From NCBI GenBank assembly GCA_018292915.2, contig JACVVK020000038.1, forward strand, positions 393,501-457,500: a stretch of 64,000 nt of DNA, read 5' to 3'. Source of the DNA: Batillaria attramentaria (Eukaryota; Mollusca; Gastropoda; Batillariidae). The translations under genes and the position numbers were made by a program. How positions within the stretch are numbered: position 1 is the first letter of the stretch; every line of letters starts with the position of its first letter. This document shows, one piece after another, positions 12,542 through 23,172 of the stretch. The notes beneath the pieces are model-generated. The model was not told where the DNA came from. It saw only the letters and a list, made by a program, of their open reading frames with translations, and searched no databases.

Positions 12542-15500
12542 AGTGGGTATAAACTAGGATATATTCTATTGTACGCACAAAGTTGTCTACACGCAAAACA
12601 AAATAGTAAAGACATGCATACACATACTAGTAATATAAACTAAGGAAACGCACAGTTGGCAAGGACTGAGGCCAAAACGATCAAGCACACGACTATTTAA
12701 AAAATTCAAATTTGCGGGGTACAAACTAATGATGCAAATAAACCATCGTAATCTGTAGTGTATACATGTAACAGCATGTGGCCACGAATGTGGATACTTT
12801 ATATGGTAATTATCTTATGCTTTTTCTGTGTTTTTTTATGTCTTTTTGTTTTTGTGTTTTTTTTCCCCCTTTCTTTAAGCTATCCAGTACCCACACGTGT
12901 CTTGCTGTGAAAATGACGACTGATCATGTATTGTGCATGTATAACTCCCCCTTGTTACGGATCAAGTATCCAAACAATAAAATATGTCGAAGTCTCTGCC
13001 GTTTACCAAACTTGAAAATCTTACCTGCGCGCGGCCATTTGGCTGATGTCGCGTCCGGTCTGCCGCAGTTCTGGCCTGCTGGGATGTTTTGTAGACCAAA
13101 ATCCCCCAATTTCTGCCTTCGGAGAACTGCTTGCTGAACTTGATCTGACCGTACTGCCGGAACTTACGCAAAATCTGGTCTTCCGTTGCCTCCGTTGATG
13201 TTCTGGTGATGTAGACCGTTCTGCTCCGGCTTGGCGTGAGGATTTCCATGACCTCCGCTCCCTGTCCGAGGACGACGCGCACGCCGTATTTCTTGTCTCC
13301 AGCCAGGGGGATCTCAAGATCGTCCTTTTCAAGTTCTTCCAGGGCGCTCCTGACGATGTCGTCAAGTTTTTCTTTCAGCGTCATGCACTGTGCATGATCG
13401 GGGATCCCTGTGGTCCATACGCTCACGGTACCTGTGCCTCTGTTGGCTTCCAGGATGACGTCATGAGATCCCATTGACAAGTCCTCTTCCAGCTGCCGGA
13501 GTCTGGTGTACTGAGGACCCACGATGGAGAAGAAAACGTGGGTTCCAGCCTCCACGGTGTGGACCCTGGACACCGTCTGGCTGCTGATTTCTTGTAAGTC
13601 AAAACCCAGTTTCTGCTCGTCACACTCAGTGATCCAGGATTCCTCTACTGGCGTGATGCCAGTGATAAAGTCACGTGACGTCCTGACCAGCTGGCTGTAA
13701 ACGACCCATTGCGGGTTGTGGGCCAGGTCACGCAGTACGGAAGACGGGTGGATGTGTACACGGCGAGACGCACGTGCAGCGAAGTACCCTGCGCTCTGCA
13801 CTCCGAGGAAATGGCACAGGCTGACATAGTAACAGCTGAAGATCAGCTTTCTCAGCTTCTCATCAGTGGATTTATCAGTGGAAAACTTCTGTACGACTCT
13901 AATGTTCTCCTCCTTCTGCAGGACAGCACACACGTCGTTCACTGTGTCCCTGGCAAGTCGCAGTGTCTTGGCGTTCAGACTGTTCCCAGCACACCACTGG
14001 TTCCTGTTCTTCTCGGGAACCCCCTGCCACTCCTTGTAGACAGATAGTGCCGTCAGACAGTCTCCTCCCGCGTGGCAGAACTTCTCCACTTTTGTCTTGT
14101 TCAGCTTGGCTTGGTCCTCCTCGGTAGTGCCTCTATAGAACACGCTACCTGCGCTCATCACAGCTGCAAGGGCGATGGCGTCGTACAGAATGTTCTCACG
14201 TTTGCCCTTCAGGGTCAGCATGCCCAGCTGAGGATCAACAGGGAGTTGAGCGATCCATTTGCCTTCAGGGGTGATCTTCCCATCAGCAATAGCGCCAAGT
14301 CTTTCCAGCGAGTTCAAAGCTTCATCAATGGCTTCCTTACTCGGGGACTGGACAAAGTCGTACATGTCACGCTGGACGCCTAACTCAGCCAGCTTCAACA
14401 GTGCATGCCCCAGGTGGGTTCGGAGGATTTCCGGCAGAGTGATCGGATCCATGGCCTCGAATGTGGACTGTGAATAGAGCCTGTAGCACGCGCCAGGTGC
14501 TGTCCGTCCAGCACGACCTTTCCGCTGCTCGGCAGAACTCTTGCTGATGATGGTGACACTGAGAGAGTTGAGGTTTCGCTTGTGATCGTAACGCATCTCT
14601 TTGGCCACGCCCGTGTCCACCACGTAGCGGATACCGTCAATGGTGATCGACGTCTCGGCGCAGTTTGTGGCAAAGACGATCTTCCGCTTGTTCCTGTCGA
14701 GGGGCTCAAAAACCTTCTGCTGCTCGTCCGCCTGCTGCTGACCGTGAAGCTGAAAACACCGGTAGTCTCCTCTGGCGTCCCCTAGTCTTTCTTGGAGAGA
14801 CTTGCAGCATTTCTCCGTTTCTGCTGGAGATGTCAGAAAGACCAGGATGTCCCCGGGATGACCGTTCACGTGGATCTCTATCACCTTCTTTACGGCTTCC
14901 TCCACGTAGTTCCCACTCATGTTCTCCTCAATCTCGAGTTGCTCATACCACACTTCTACCGGGAACGTTCTGCCTGAGACTTTCATGACAGGGCAGCCAA
15001 CACAGCAGGTGCTGAAGAAATCTTGGAAAACTTGCGGGTCTATGGTGGCCGACGTGACGATGACCTTCAGATCGGGTCTCTGTGGAAGACATCTTTTGAT
15101 CATAGCCAGCAGCAGGTCGGTGTACAAGCTCCTCTCGTGAGCCTCGTCCACAACGATGCATGAATACGCACTGAGACTCGGATCTACCAGACACTCGTTC
15201 AACAGTGTGTGATCCGTCGTAAAGAGGATCTTTGTTGCTTTTGACCGGTTTGACCTGCCTCCCACTCTGTATCCAACCTTCTCACCGAGACTAGCGGCCA
15301 TTTCCTTGGCGACATGCTTTGCAAGAGACACAGCTGCGACTTTTCGTGGTTGTGCACAGACGATGGTGCCTTCGTCCCCTAGCCCAGCGTCCAGGAGGTA
15401 CTGTACCAGCTGTGTGCTCTTCCCAGAACCCGTCTCGCCAAGGACTATGGAAACCTGGTTTTCCCTGACCATCTGCACGATGTCCGTTCTGCGGGCATAC

Positions 15501-17839
15501 ATGGGGAGGGCCTTCTCAAGTCTGAAAGCTTCGACACCAAACTGTCTTTGTAGATCCTGAACATCCTTCTCAAAACTGTCGTGCTGAAGGACAAGATGGA
15601 GCTTTTCCCTGAAGCCAGAAACAGCTGTCGTGAACTCTTCCTTCTGTTTTTCAAGTTCTTCTAGCTTCTCTTCTATTGCTTCAATTTCGCGCGCAACTGC
15701 TTCGTGTGTGAAAAAATTGCCACGCCTACATTCTTTTTGAGCTTCGTGTAGTCTTTCTGTTAGTTGTTCGGATTTGTAGCTGTGAGCTCTGAGTGTGTTT
15801 TCTGACCGAGCGTCAATCTCCTTTCTCACCATCTCTGCAACAAACGGTTTCTTCATCTGCATGGTGTGTCGCTGAATTTCTCGTTGAAAATCAGTGATCC
15901 TGCAGTCAATGAGTGGGGTGAACTTGTATCTGTGTTTTATTAGTAAGCCTCTCAGCTTGTCCGCTTGGTTCCTGCTGGGACATAACAGTGTGCAGTACGT
16001 GCTGGAGTCGGTAGTGGTCATGTCACCAGGGCTGACCTCCACTCCAGCTTTCGACATCAGAACCTCACTCAGCTGTCTCTTACTGCTTATCACGTCTTGT
16101 ACTTTGACGTACAATATGGTCTTTTTGGCGCCTGTTTTCTGTGGTCGTACGTCTTGATCAGTGGTAGTGTGTCCACAGTGTATTTTCTCCTGACTAGTCT
16201 GTATTGGTCCAGTTTTCTTGTGCGATGTCTTTCCATCCGCCACACGTGTATCCTTCGTGAATTTCGTCGCTCCACCCTGGCGCGCTGCTCTGGCACTACT
16301 TTGAGTTGTAAACCTGTCAGACCGTTCTGTTCTCACAGGTGTCGCACTTTTTGTTTCTCTCATGTCAAAGTTGCTTATTGTGTAAGTCTGCTTGTGTGAA
16401 TTGTTCCCAGACTGTAAGGTTTCTTTCTCAGCCTGTCCGCCGTGTGGCTCGTCTCCAGTGTGGGATTTTCTTTTTCGTTGTTTGTCACGATGAGGTTGAA
16501 GAGAATCAGAATCCTGGTACGTCTTGGAATCTCCTTTTCGGTGTCTTCTAGACCTTCGTCGTGAAGCAGCAGCTGTTTGAGCCGGTGAGCCGGTTGGTGT
16601 GTTACCGACATTCCTGTCTGATCTTTTAGTTGACTCTCCATTTTGTTGGCTGTCTGGTACCCGAGAACATCCAGCTTCTGCTTGTCTGTTTTGCCTGGCA
16701 TCTGAAGCTCCGCTGGCTTTTTTGTCTACCGACCCGGGGAATCTGCTGCCTGCTGGTCCTTTTCTGTTGAAGGGTCCCCTAGGTCTTGTAGCAGGTGATG
16801 TAGCAGGTGATGTAGCAGGTGATGTAGCACCAGGTGATGTAGCAGGTGATGTAGCACCAGGTGATGTAGCACCAGGTGATGTAGCACCAGGTGATGTAGC
16901 ACCAGGTGATGTAGCAGGTGGCTCGGAAGGACTACTGTCCGGCAGACTGGCATTTTGCACCCCAGGCGATTTCTGAGTCGGTGTTTTATCTTCTTTAGAT
17001 GCCAGTCCGAGTTCTTTAGTTCCTTGTTCGTGTTTTCGAGATGTTCTGTCGTTTTCTTCGGCTGTCCTTTCGTGTTTCAGAATTGTCTGTCGAGGTTTTT
17101 TGTGGTGGCCTTTATCACTCTGAGGCGCGTTTCTATATTCCTTTGACTGTGTTTCATGTTGTTGAGATGCTTGTGCTTTCAAAGCCCTTTCACGTTCATT
17201 GTCGTGAGGTTTTCCTCCGTGTTCTTGCCACACTCCGTTACGTGCTTGAGACGAATTTCTTCGTCGAGTTGAGTTTTTTCCGGTTTCTCGGTGGGTTTTT
17301 CTATGTTCTTGTGATGTCCATCCACGTTTTGGGGGTCCACTATCGCGAAGCATTCTATTATGTTTTGGAGATGCTCGTCCGTGGTCTTCTGATGATTGTT
17401 TAGGTTCTGTAGAAGCACCTCCATCATCGTTAGAAGCCGCGTCTTGTTCTAGTGACGTCGGTCTAGGTTTCTCAGAAGCACCATCTGGAAACGGTGACCT
17501 GTCTTTTGTAGACATGGCTCCATCTGCCAGGGGTGTGTTGTCGTGGTTTTGGGTCGTGCTTTGATCTTTCTCTGGTGATATTTTATCGATCTGAGATGCG
17601 CAGTGGTGCTCTGCTACATGTCCCTGAACTGTCTGTAGGTGCTTTTGGTGCGTGTCTCTGTCTTGTCCCTGTGTCTGAAACGCTCTACGTACTTGTGGTG
17701 CCACTGCATGTAGTTGACATGACTGTCTGTCAGTGTCAGGGGCTGTTGTTGCTGCTCCATCAGGCGTGTGTGTTGGGTCTCTACCCTCAGTACCCTGTCC
17801 AAGACATGAAGCCTGTGTGCTGATTTCTTTCCAGTTCAT
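3471..17839 (-). CDS. DEAH-box RNA helicase fused to RING-IBR-RING E3 ubiquitin ligase (DEAH12-like), 6 coding exons
   Basis: I reconstruct six coding exons on the minus strand: 17839-13025, 7191-6265, 5489-5383, 5099-4967, 4620-4465 and 4031-3471. All junctions are GT-AG and phases agree (0,0,2,0,0), giving about 2,232 aa ending in TAG. Order: a disordered Ser/Thr/Gln/Lys-rich N-terminus (about 1-680), a coiled-coil-like Glu/Lys-rich segment (about 690-770), a DEAH helicase core (G801-S808 Walker A, D898-H901 DEAH, Q1105-R1112 motif VI), a helicase-associated region, an RRM-like segment (about 1537-1600), RRM/KH-like RNA-binding segments (1606-1994) and RING1-IBR-RING2 (about 2016-2210). Helicase+RBR fusions are known as DEAH11/DEAH12 in plants and as DEAH12-like proteins in molluscs. 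ATP-driven RNA remodelling coupled to ubiquitin transfer is inferred. The first intron hosts a LINE on the opposite strand. Confidence 0.9.
4815..4885 (+). mobile_element. Partial tRNA-like element with B box
   Basis: The 3' half of a tRNA-like sequence: gaccgaaaggtcgcgggttcgatcccgac. No convincing A box upstream. Likely a SINE remnant in a helicase-gene intron. Confidence 0.45.
4967..5489 (-). CDS. Helicase gene, exons 3 and 4: linker and KH-like segment
   Basis: Exon 3 (5489-5383, 107 bp) and exon 4 (5099-4967, 133 bp) sum to 80 codons. Exon 3 starts after AACATCAG and ends AAAG|gtgttt in phase 2. Exon 4 starts after CTCTGCAG and ends GAGAG|gtgagg in phase 0. The joined peptide contains an alternating helix/strand segment ending ARQLIRE, consistent with a KH-like fold, immediately before RING1. 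Both exons are short, so a whole-frame scan could miss them; phase agreement with the flanking exons is the main support. Confidence 0.75.
5599..5768 (+). mobile_element. tRNA-derived SINE, family A
   Basis: The tRNA-like head (ggggtggtcgaatggtagag, anticodon-loop position cttctaa, B box like gaattcgtatccc) is followed by a conserved body (ttttcatcgttgccccgtct ... gtggtggaaaaggacgtta). Related copies lie at 7707, 23580 and 34966. Located between exons 2 and 3 of the helicase gene, opposite strand. Confidence 0.85.
5930..6115. repeat. Dispersed short-hairpin repeat, copy 1
   Basis: Three degenerate units of the form cgtacatcgtgggt(g)caaacgcaccc...cttttaaagaag. Related sequence appears at 35596-35760 (inverted) and 62780-62832. 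Lies in a helicase-gene intron. Confidence 0.65.
6265..7191 (-). CDS. Helicase gene, exon 2: RRM/KH-like RNA-binding segments
   Basis: The exon is 927 bp (309 codons, phase 0 to phase 0), acceptor CTATTCAG at 7192 and donor AAAAG|gtcagt at 6264. It encodes residues 1606-1914. A segment beginning LTVRNIPPNTTQDQLRRSL has the shape of an RRM RNP2 strand plus helix. A later stretch near VTVTAPTREKVRRAMSDMDQ looks KH-like. The apparent start at 7170 is a GTG inside the exon, not an initiation codon. Domain names are from pattern only; a profile search would settle them. Confidence 0.8.
7707..7865 (+). mobile_element. tRNA-derived SINE, family A
   Basis: Same head and body as the copy at 5599, ending in a C tract that runs into (CT)n. 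It sits just upstream of the truncated LINE in the same intron. Confidence 0.85.
7936..12500 (+). mobile_element. 5'-truncated non-LTR retrotransposon (LINE) in the first coding intron of the helicase gene, opposite strand
   Basis: An open frame runs from about 7936 to a TGA at 12379-12381. It begins inside an AP-endonuclease domain (NQFGRYLLDLCYVFDLVILN, SSVIDYFLVS) directly after a (CT)n/(CTGT)n tract, so the 5' end is missing. Reverse transcriptase follows with recognisable blocks: KASGWDGIPAEVLK, NYRGVSLLSVVSKVF, QAGFRSDHSTVDHI, FIDYEKAFDSVDR, GVKQGCLLSPRIF, FADDVALV (catalytic DD) and INMDKTKVMVF. A C-terminal CPFCQGKEEDEVHFLFSC finger closes the ORF. The frame is intact apart from the truncation, suggesting a young insertion. 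The clade is not certain. The 3' end is placed loosely before the (GT)n tract at 12500. Confidence 0.9.
8551..10170 (+). repeat. 54-bp minisatellite, exactly 30 units, in-frame inside the LINE ORF
   Basis: Thirty head-to-tail 54-bp units, each encoding KYRRTL(R/G)TEDRVFYCTCR, occupy 1,620 bp. The single-copy ancestor can be seen because the flanks read ...AALR before and KEYKCMQKQKR after. I see only one variable base, C or G in ctt(c/g)gaac: nine units carry C (units 1, 7-10, 13, 15, 18, 25) and 21 carry G. No stop occurs in several frames on either strand, hence large spurious ORFs. Confidence 0.97.
12498..12538. repeat. (GT)n microsatellite
   Basis: About 20 GT dinucleotides just past the LINE stop codon region. 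Confidence 0.95.
12501..13024. other. Helicase-gene intron between LINE and exon 1; no gene seen
   Basis: (GT)n then AT-rich sequence with T and C runs near 12850-12875, leading to the exon donor at 13024. Confidence 0.5.
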
Positions 17840-17862
17840 GTTTCGCTGGAACTCAGTGTTAT
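13025..17862 (-). CDS. Helicase gene, giant first coding exon (N-terminus, DEAH core, RRM-like end)
   Basis: A single 4.8-kb exon carries the entire helicase. An in-frame ATG exists at 17875, but a TTTTTTGCAG acceptor ends at 17863, so the exon more likely begins at 17862 and translation starts at the ATG at 17839 (MNWKEIS). Upstream 5'UTR exons were not located. Visible motifs are GETGSGKS, the DEAH box within VDEAHERS, SAT (motif III), and QRKGRAGR (motif VI), all canonical, so the ATPase looks active. The N-terminal 650 residues are low complexity and contain a Pro-Gly-Ala-Thr-Ser repeat. The donor is CGCAG|gtaaga at 13024. Confidence 0.9.
16795..16920 (-). repeat. Coding minisatellite in the helicase N-terminus (ATSPG/ATSP units)
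   Basis: Tandem 12- and 15-bp units (plus strand gcaccaggtgatgta and shorter variants) encode repeated Ala-Thr-Ser-Pro(-Gly) in the disordered N-terminal region. Frame is preserved in every unit. Copy number is likely polymorphic. Confidence 0.85.
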
Positions 17863-17957
17863 CTGCAAAAAACATTTATTGCCGGGGATGCAATTTTTCA
17901 AAAGGAATAAGCGTTCGCGTCAAATGATTCCAGTGATGATTGTCAAGATTGGTCGAA

Positions 17958-17961
<4 letters not shown>

Positions 17962-18025
<64 letters not shown>
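17962..18025. repeat. (GT)n microsatellite
   Basis: About 32 uninterrupted GT units about 100 bp upstream of the first helicase coding exon. Confidence 0.95.
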
Positions 18026-18026
<1 letters not shown>

Positions 18027-18382
18027 CTGAGGTGGTGGGGGATGGGGAGGGGGATTGAGAGACAGACAGACAGGTTTAGTTCATACAAGAAGTAAGTGGG
18101 GGGTGGGTTGCAAGAGTGGTTTGAAACGGACAGAACGAGTAATTGCAGAGGTAGCTGAAGCCTTTCTCTTTTTTCATTCATTTATCAATGAACATATGGA
18201 AGCAATCTGCACTCAGCACCAACCATACTGAATTGTAGAAGCGTGAGCACAAAAACACAAAATAACGCGGTCATGAATAACCACGGTTAGTGTTTGGTAT
18301 AGTAGTGACATTACGACGTGACTAGAATTGAATAATCCGGGATTATCCCGTTCATCACTAGAGAGAGAGAGAGAGAGAAACT

Positions 18383-18680
18383 AGGGGTGAGCGGTGGTCT
18401 AATCCCTACCGCGTCGGCCTTAGCCGCTGCGCTACTGAACGGCCGTCACCGCTGTCACGGCGATGAAGCGTGGGTTCGATCGAGCCCAGGTCGAGCTTGT
18501 GATATGTGATACCGGTTTTTCCTGGCTACCGGGCTGCTCATCGGGGGTTTATCTCCGGATTATCCGGTTTTCCTCCCCCAGCAAAATTGATAAATAGGAT
18601 AGGTATTGGGTGGCGCTGCACCGCGGCGACACGCCTCCCTCGGGGGAAGTGGCCCGAATTTTCAGAAAGGAATAATAAAG
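18383..18680 (+). mobile_element. tRNA-derived SINE, family B
   Basis: The head (ggtgagcggtggtctaatcc ... gtgggttcgatcgagccc) has A- and B-box-like motifs. It is followed by a long body ending in ggtattgggtggcgctgc ... and an A-rich end. A second near-complete copy is at 32374-32660 (minus) and a 3' fragment at 36237. Confidence 0.8.
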
Positions 18681-19143
18681 TTTGAAGAAAATACGGAGAA
18701 TGCATGATCTGTACCGTTGACCTGTCCTTTATGAGATAGCGACAGTATTTCTTTAGGGGAACAGGCAGCACATGACGGTGTGGCCCAAACTGTAAAACTG
18801 GCTACATATACAGTTAACAGCCGGGCCTCATACATGAAAAGAAACGAGACACTAGTCTGAGCCGGACTGCTTAGCTCTGGTTTCAGATTAATGTACGTCG
18901 CGACCGTTATCAGCGTGTATTCTGCTAGGCGTTGAAATAGTCGTAAACTTGCCTTAGCCTCTATTTATCCATTTCGTCCAAATCTTTTAGACTGGGACTT
19001 ACGTCATAGACCCCAGGGACGTGATGCATGAAGAGCGACTAGCCGACGAAGTCCGAGACTAGCGTGATACTTCAATGCTGCTTAGTCTCGGACGTACACC
19101 GTGGTCTCTCTCCATGCCACAGGCCCAACAAGTTTAGCCAATG

Positions 19144-19236
19144 ACTTGGTTGAATACCAACGAGTATTTGTTCCTTGACGCATATCTGTATGGATCGCGT
19201 CAAATGGAGAACATACGAGTCGGTATTCAACCAAGT
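19144..19236. repeat. Imperfect fold-back repeat
   Basis: The arms acttggttgaatacc (19144-19158) and ggtattcaaccaagt (19222-19236) are exact complements. An inner pair ttgacgc/gcgtcaa also matches. Flanking this, gtccgagacta and tagtctcggac form another pair near 19050-19093. Confidence 0.8.
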
Positions 19237-19859
19237 TAGTAGTTTAATGGCTTTATCATCCATTTTTTCTCCCATATAATGATGCATTTTTAGCGCATAC
19301 TAAAAGCTGAAAGCTGAAACTGAAAGCAGCGCATAGCAGACGCACGGGTTGGAGTGGTCAGGAGATCAGGACGCGACAGAATAAAGTGCGCTTTTTTATG
19401 CCAGCAGTACAGTGTCAGTTCACGTAACTGATTTTCATATGATGTGGCCCATGAAGTTATTTCCACTAGTGAAATCCCAGCAAATAAACCACCAAGGAGA
19501 TCAAAGGGAAAAGCCGCTAATGGATGAAAATAACTGTTATACCGACACGAGACAAGTTCAGTTCTCACTCCTGAGCGGAATGAAGCTCCTTGCCGACTAG
19601 TTCGGGTACTAGTAACCCATCGGAGGTGCCAAAATGTTGCGTGGTGAATGTGCGAAGAGCCCGTCGTCTACGGGGATACGGTGACAATCAGGCAAACACT
19701 CTTCACGTAGCTAATTCTTACAAGTTGACTGCGGAAGAAGTCTCTTTCACTCACAAAAAAGACTCGTGAGCGCGTAGAAAAGTTATAACCGTGTGGAGTT
19801 TATTACAACACGTCTCTGGTGTCACACTGCACGCTCAAGCTTCGCACATGAGCTTCTCT

Positions 19860-19869
19860 CGTGCGCGCG

Positions 19870-19952
<83 letters not shown>
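19860..19952. repeat. Compound (GC)n(CA)n(CT)n microsatellite
   Basis: gcgcgcgcacgcgcgcgc, then (AC)n, then (TC)n; the first part can adopt Z-form. Confidence 0.95.
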
Positions 19953-19954
<2 letters not shown>

Positions 19955-20744
19955 AGTCTTATATACAGTCATAGCGTTCTAGCACATTCTGAACCTCTGT
20001 TATGAAGGAACCAATAAAAAATCAAAACGTAAATCACCTCATTACTATTTTAAAACTTGAAAACAATCCAGAATCGAGTACCCGCCCGCCGAATCTAGGC
20101 GCGTTATATAACCACTTCTAATGGTAAACAACTCCTTACAAAGCGATTTGCACGAAATTTCCGGAAGACTCACACCTTGACCCTCAATGCATACCGCCTC
20201 CCGTCGGTGGCGAAATTAGCTACAGTCAAAACAAGGTCACAACTTCTACCATTTTCGTGAACACAATAGAAACTTCTGAATTACGGAAAAGTGATTTACA
20301 TTACTAAAACATATGAACTAAACGTAGCAGCTTCTCTGTCTCACTTAACCTTCTAAAAAAAACAAAAAAAAAACCAGCTGTTATCTTTCAGCATACAAAC
20401 AAAACACACAGCCACGTTCGTAACAATGAGTGTTCGGGGAAGACACATCGTGGATTACAGGAGAGAGGGAAATCTATGACTACTTACCGACATACAATAC
20501 TGTCACTGGTCTCCGCCAGGTCCACGAGTGTCAAGCTCCGGTTGTAGTTTATTCTTCGCGTTACCAAACGCACGAAGCTTTGTAAAACCGAGACACCTAT
20601 CAACACTTCATGCGTGCGCCATGTAACTATGACACATCTGTGGCGTGACTAGACATCAGTACGAGATTACGTGAGATCACTGACATGTTTTACGGTGTTC
20701 GTGTCCGCCGTACTTCCGGTTTCAGCTTCTGTTTCAGCCAACTC

Positions 20745-20770
20745 TGTACCATCGGGTGTCCGATGGTACA
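20745..20770. repeat. Perfect 11-bp stem, 4-base loop hairpin
   Basis: tgtaccatcgg - gtgt - ccgatggtaca. It is not followed by a T tract and has no evident host gene. Confidence 0.8.
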
Positions 20771-21540
20771 AAGTTGCTTTCAGGCAACTGGTCGATAGTG
20801 GGTGCGCCGGCCAAGGTTTTGACTGTATAACAGCTAGCGTTATTCTATCCACCCTAACTTGCCGGGATTTCTGTCTGTAGTAATTGAATAAGGGTGTTTT
20901 TTGTTGTTGTTGTTTTTAAATTCAAATAATGACTGGAATCAAGTGGTGCTGTGTCACAGAAAAAGTGAAAAAATCTAAAGAATAATAAGTGCAATATCAT
21001 GACTCGGTTTTGAGTGACTTTTTTTTTTTTTTTGGGGGGGGGGGGGGTTCACTCTCTCTCTCTCTCTCTCTCTCAAATAGGTGCAGGTCGCGCCTGGACA
21101 CAGAAGGGTACATGCCAGACGGCCACGACTACCGTGAGAGTCACTTTACAAAAAATAAAACCATACAAGACGAGATAAAACAATTACGTTTTGCGAGCTA
21201 AACATTTGTATGCACAGCCTACCTGCCTGGTTCGTAGTGAAAATGTTTTTCGCGTGAAATGGACAATGTTTAGCATGTACTGAAATAGACGAAATGTGAA
21301 GTCGATTATCGTTCCATCAAGCTGCTCGCATGCCAGTTTTTTTTTTTTTTTTTTTTGGTCCAAACCGAAATCACACGCGTTAGCAAGAATATTCCCAATG
21401 ATTCAAGAGCATTCAGTTCTTCACCCTTCCTTTCGTTCTAGTTGCACCAAGGCAACATCGTCAATATGTTGCACGTTGCCCCGTCATAACGGCCCAACAA
21501 GCTGCACTTTGCAATTCACGGCATAAATAGATCGATTCAG

Positions 21541-21640
21541 CGTAATAATAATAATAATAATAATAAATTGCTTTTATATAGCGCAGTACCCCAGCGGACG
21601 CTGGCTCAGAGCGCTGTACAATTACAATTACACACACATG
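21541..21640 (+). repeat. Short interspersed repeat (tttatatagcgc type)
   Basis: (ATA)n then ttgcttttatatagcgcagt and gctcagagcgctgtacaatt. A related sequence sits at 52504-52575 (aatatttatagggcgcctat ... ctctaggtgccttacaat). This motif is a widespread invertebrate interspersed repeat in my experience. Confidence 0.5.
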
Positions 21641-21659
21641 GAGAAGGACACACACACCG

Positions 21660-21661
21660 TG

Positions 21662-21709
<48 letters not shown>

Positions 21710-21718
21710 GCGCACACG

Positions 21719-21773
<55 letters not shown>
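21660..21773. repeat. Compound (CA)n(CG)n(CA)n microsatellite
   Basis: (AC)n, (GC)n about 10 units, a short interruption, then a second long (AC)n; long alternating purine-pyrimidine DNA. Confidence 0.95.
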
Positions 21774-22156
21774 GAGAGCAAGGAATAACGATACGTTGGT
21801 CTTGTTTGGTGTAAATGATTCATAACAACACAGGAGAGCGGCTCCGTCTTATCAAGCAGGAAGATAGTCATGGTGCCCCTCTCCTCACAGTGTAATCCAG
21901 GGTGTGACTTCCCCGATCACTCGTGGATTACCCAAACTAGCACGAAGGCGTCTTAAAATAGTTCTGGGCCCGTATGTAATAGTCGAGGTTAGGGTTTTGA
22001 GCCCGGCCTGGGTTAGAGTCTAACGGCCTCGAACTAAACTAGCTCTAGGGTTAAATTTGCTGTTGTTCTTTGTCATAGTTTAAATCAAGAAGCGGGCCCA
22101 TTCCAACAAGGTGCCTAGGCCGTTATAGAAGGATTTTTTTCTTCCTTTCAGTTCTT

Positions 22157-23172
22157 CGCTTCCTTTTTGGCTCCCTTGTGTAACAATGGGAGTCTATGTT
22201 ATAACCCTCCGTCGTCTGTCTGTGTGTGTCTGTGGGTGTGTCCGCAGTAAACCTTAACATTGGCATTTTCTCAGAATCTACAAAGAGCAGACTCACCAAA
22301 CTTGGCATGCCGATAGACAGCCATAAGACCTTTCAAAATATATCATTTTGAATGACCTTGACTCAAGGTCGAGGTCACTAAAGCTGTCTGAAAATTTTAC
22401 ATTGGCATTTTCTTGGAGTCTACAAATACCAGAGGTTTTAAACTTTGCATGATGATAGACATTGATAAGAACTTTACAGATGTACATGTATTCAATGGCC
22501 TTGTGTCAAGGTCAAGGCAGTACAAGCTATTTTCCGCATTTCCGCAGTAAACCTTAACATGGGCATTTTCTCAGAATCTACAAAAAGCAGAGGCACCAAA
22601 CTTGGCATGCCTATAGACAGCCGTAAGACCTTTCAAAACATATCATGTTGAATGACCTTGACTCAAGGTCAAGGTCACTAAAGCTGTCTGTTTTAAAATT
22701 TTGCATTGGCATTTTCTTGGAATCTACAAAAACCAGAGGTTTTAAACTTTATATGGTGATAGACATTGATAAGAACTTAACAGATATACATGTATTCAAA
22801 ACAAAAAAACTTGCCATGCTAATAGACATTGATAAGAACTATATACATACCACTTTAAATGACCTTGACCTTGAGTCATTAAAGCTGTCTGTTGTGAATT
22901 TCAATATTACCGTTTTTGGAGAAACTACAAATACTAGAGGCATCCAACTTGGTGTAATGATAGACATTGATATCTTATTTGAATGACCTTGGCCCAAGGT
23001 CAAGGCCATATAGTCAGTTTTGGGGAAAAGTGTAATATTGCCAGGAACTAAGAACACCAGAGACACCTTACTTGGCTTGATGATGGTGATAAGATTTTTA
23101 CAAACATACTATTTTGAATGACCTTAACCCATGTCACAAGGGAGCCATGGAGGCTTTTGGCTCTCTAGTTTT
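22157..23172. mobile_element. TIR element with tandem TGACCTTGA/TCAAGGTCA palindromes, copy 1
   Basis: Bounded by GGCTCCCTTGTG (22169-22180) and CACAAGGGAGCC (23135-23146). The interior is a degenerate tandem array with unit about 150 bp. Units contain a gaccttgac...tcaaggtca palindrome and conserved phrases (gcattttcttggaatctaca, gcatgcc, gatagacattgataagaac). Copy 2 at 52637-54075 is in inverse orientation. Confidence 0.75.

Larger units (their letters stand above)
17876..22156. other. Region upstream of helicase coding sequence; no confident gene
   Basis: Must hold the helicase promoter and any 5'UTR exon, but I could not place them. Contains a family B SINE, a fold-back repeat, three compound microsatellites and a small hairpin. 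An open frame at 20671-20880 has no motif support. Confidence 0.45.

Noticed and set aside
20671..20880. 70-codon frame starting with a hydrophobic stretch like a signal peptide
   Set aside because: No acceptor/donor, no family resemblance, and a hairpin runs through it.
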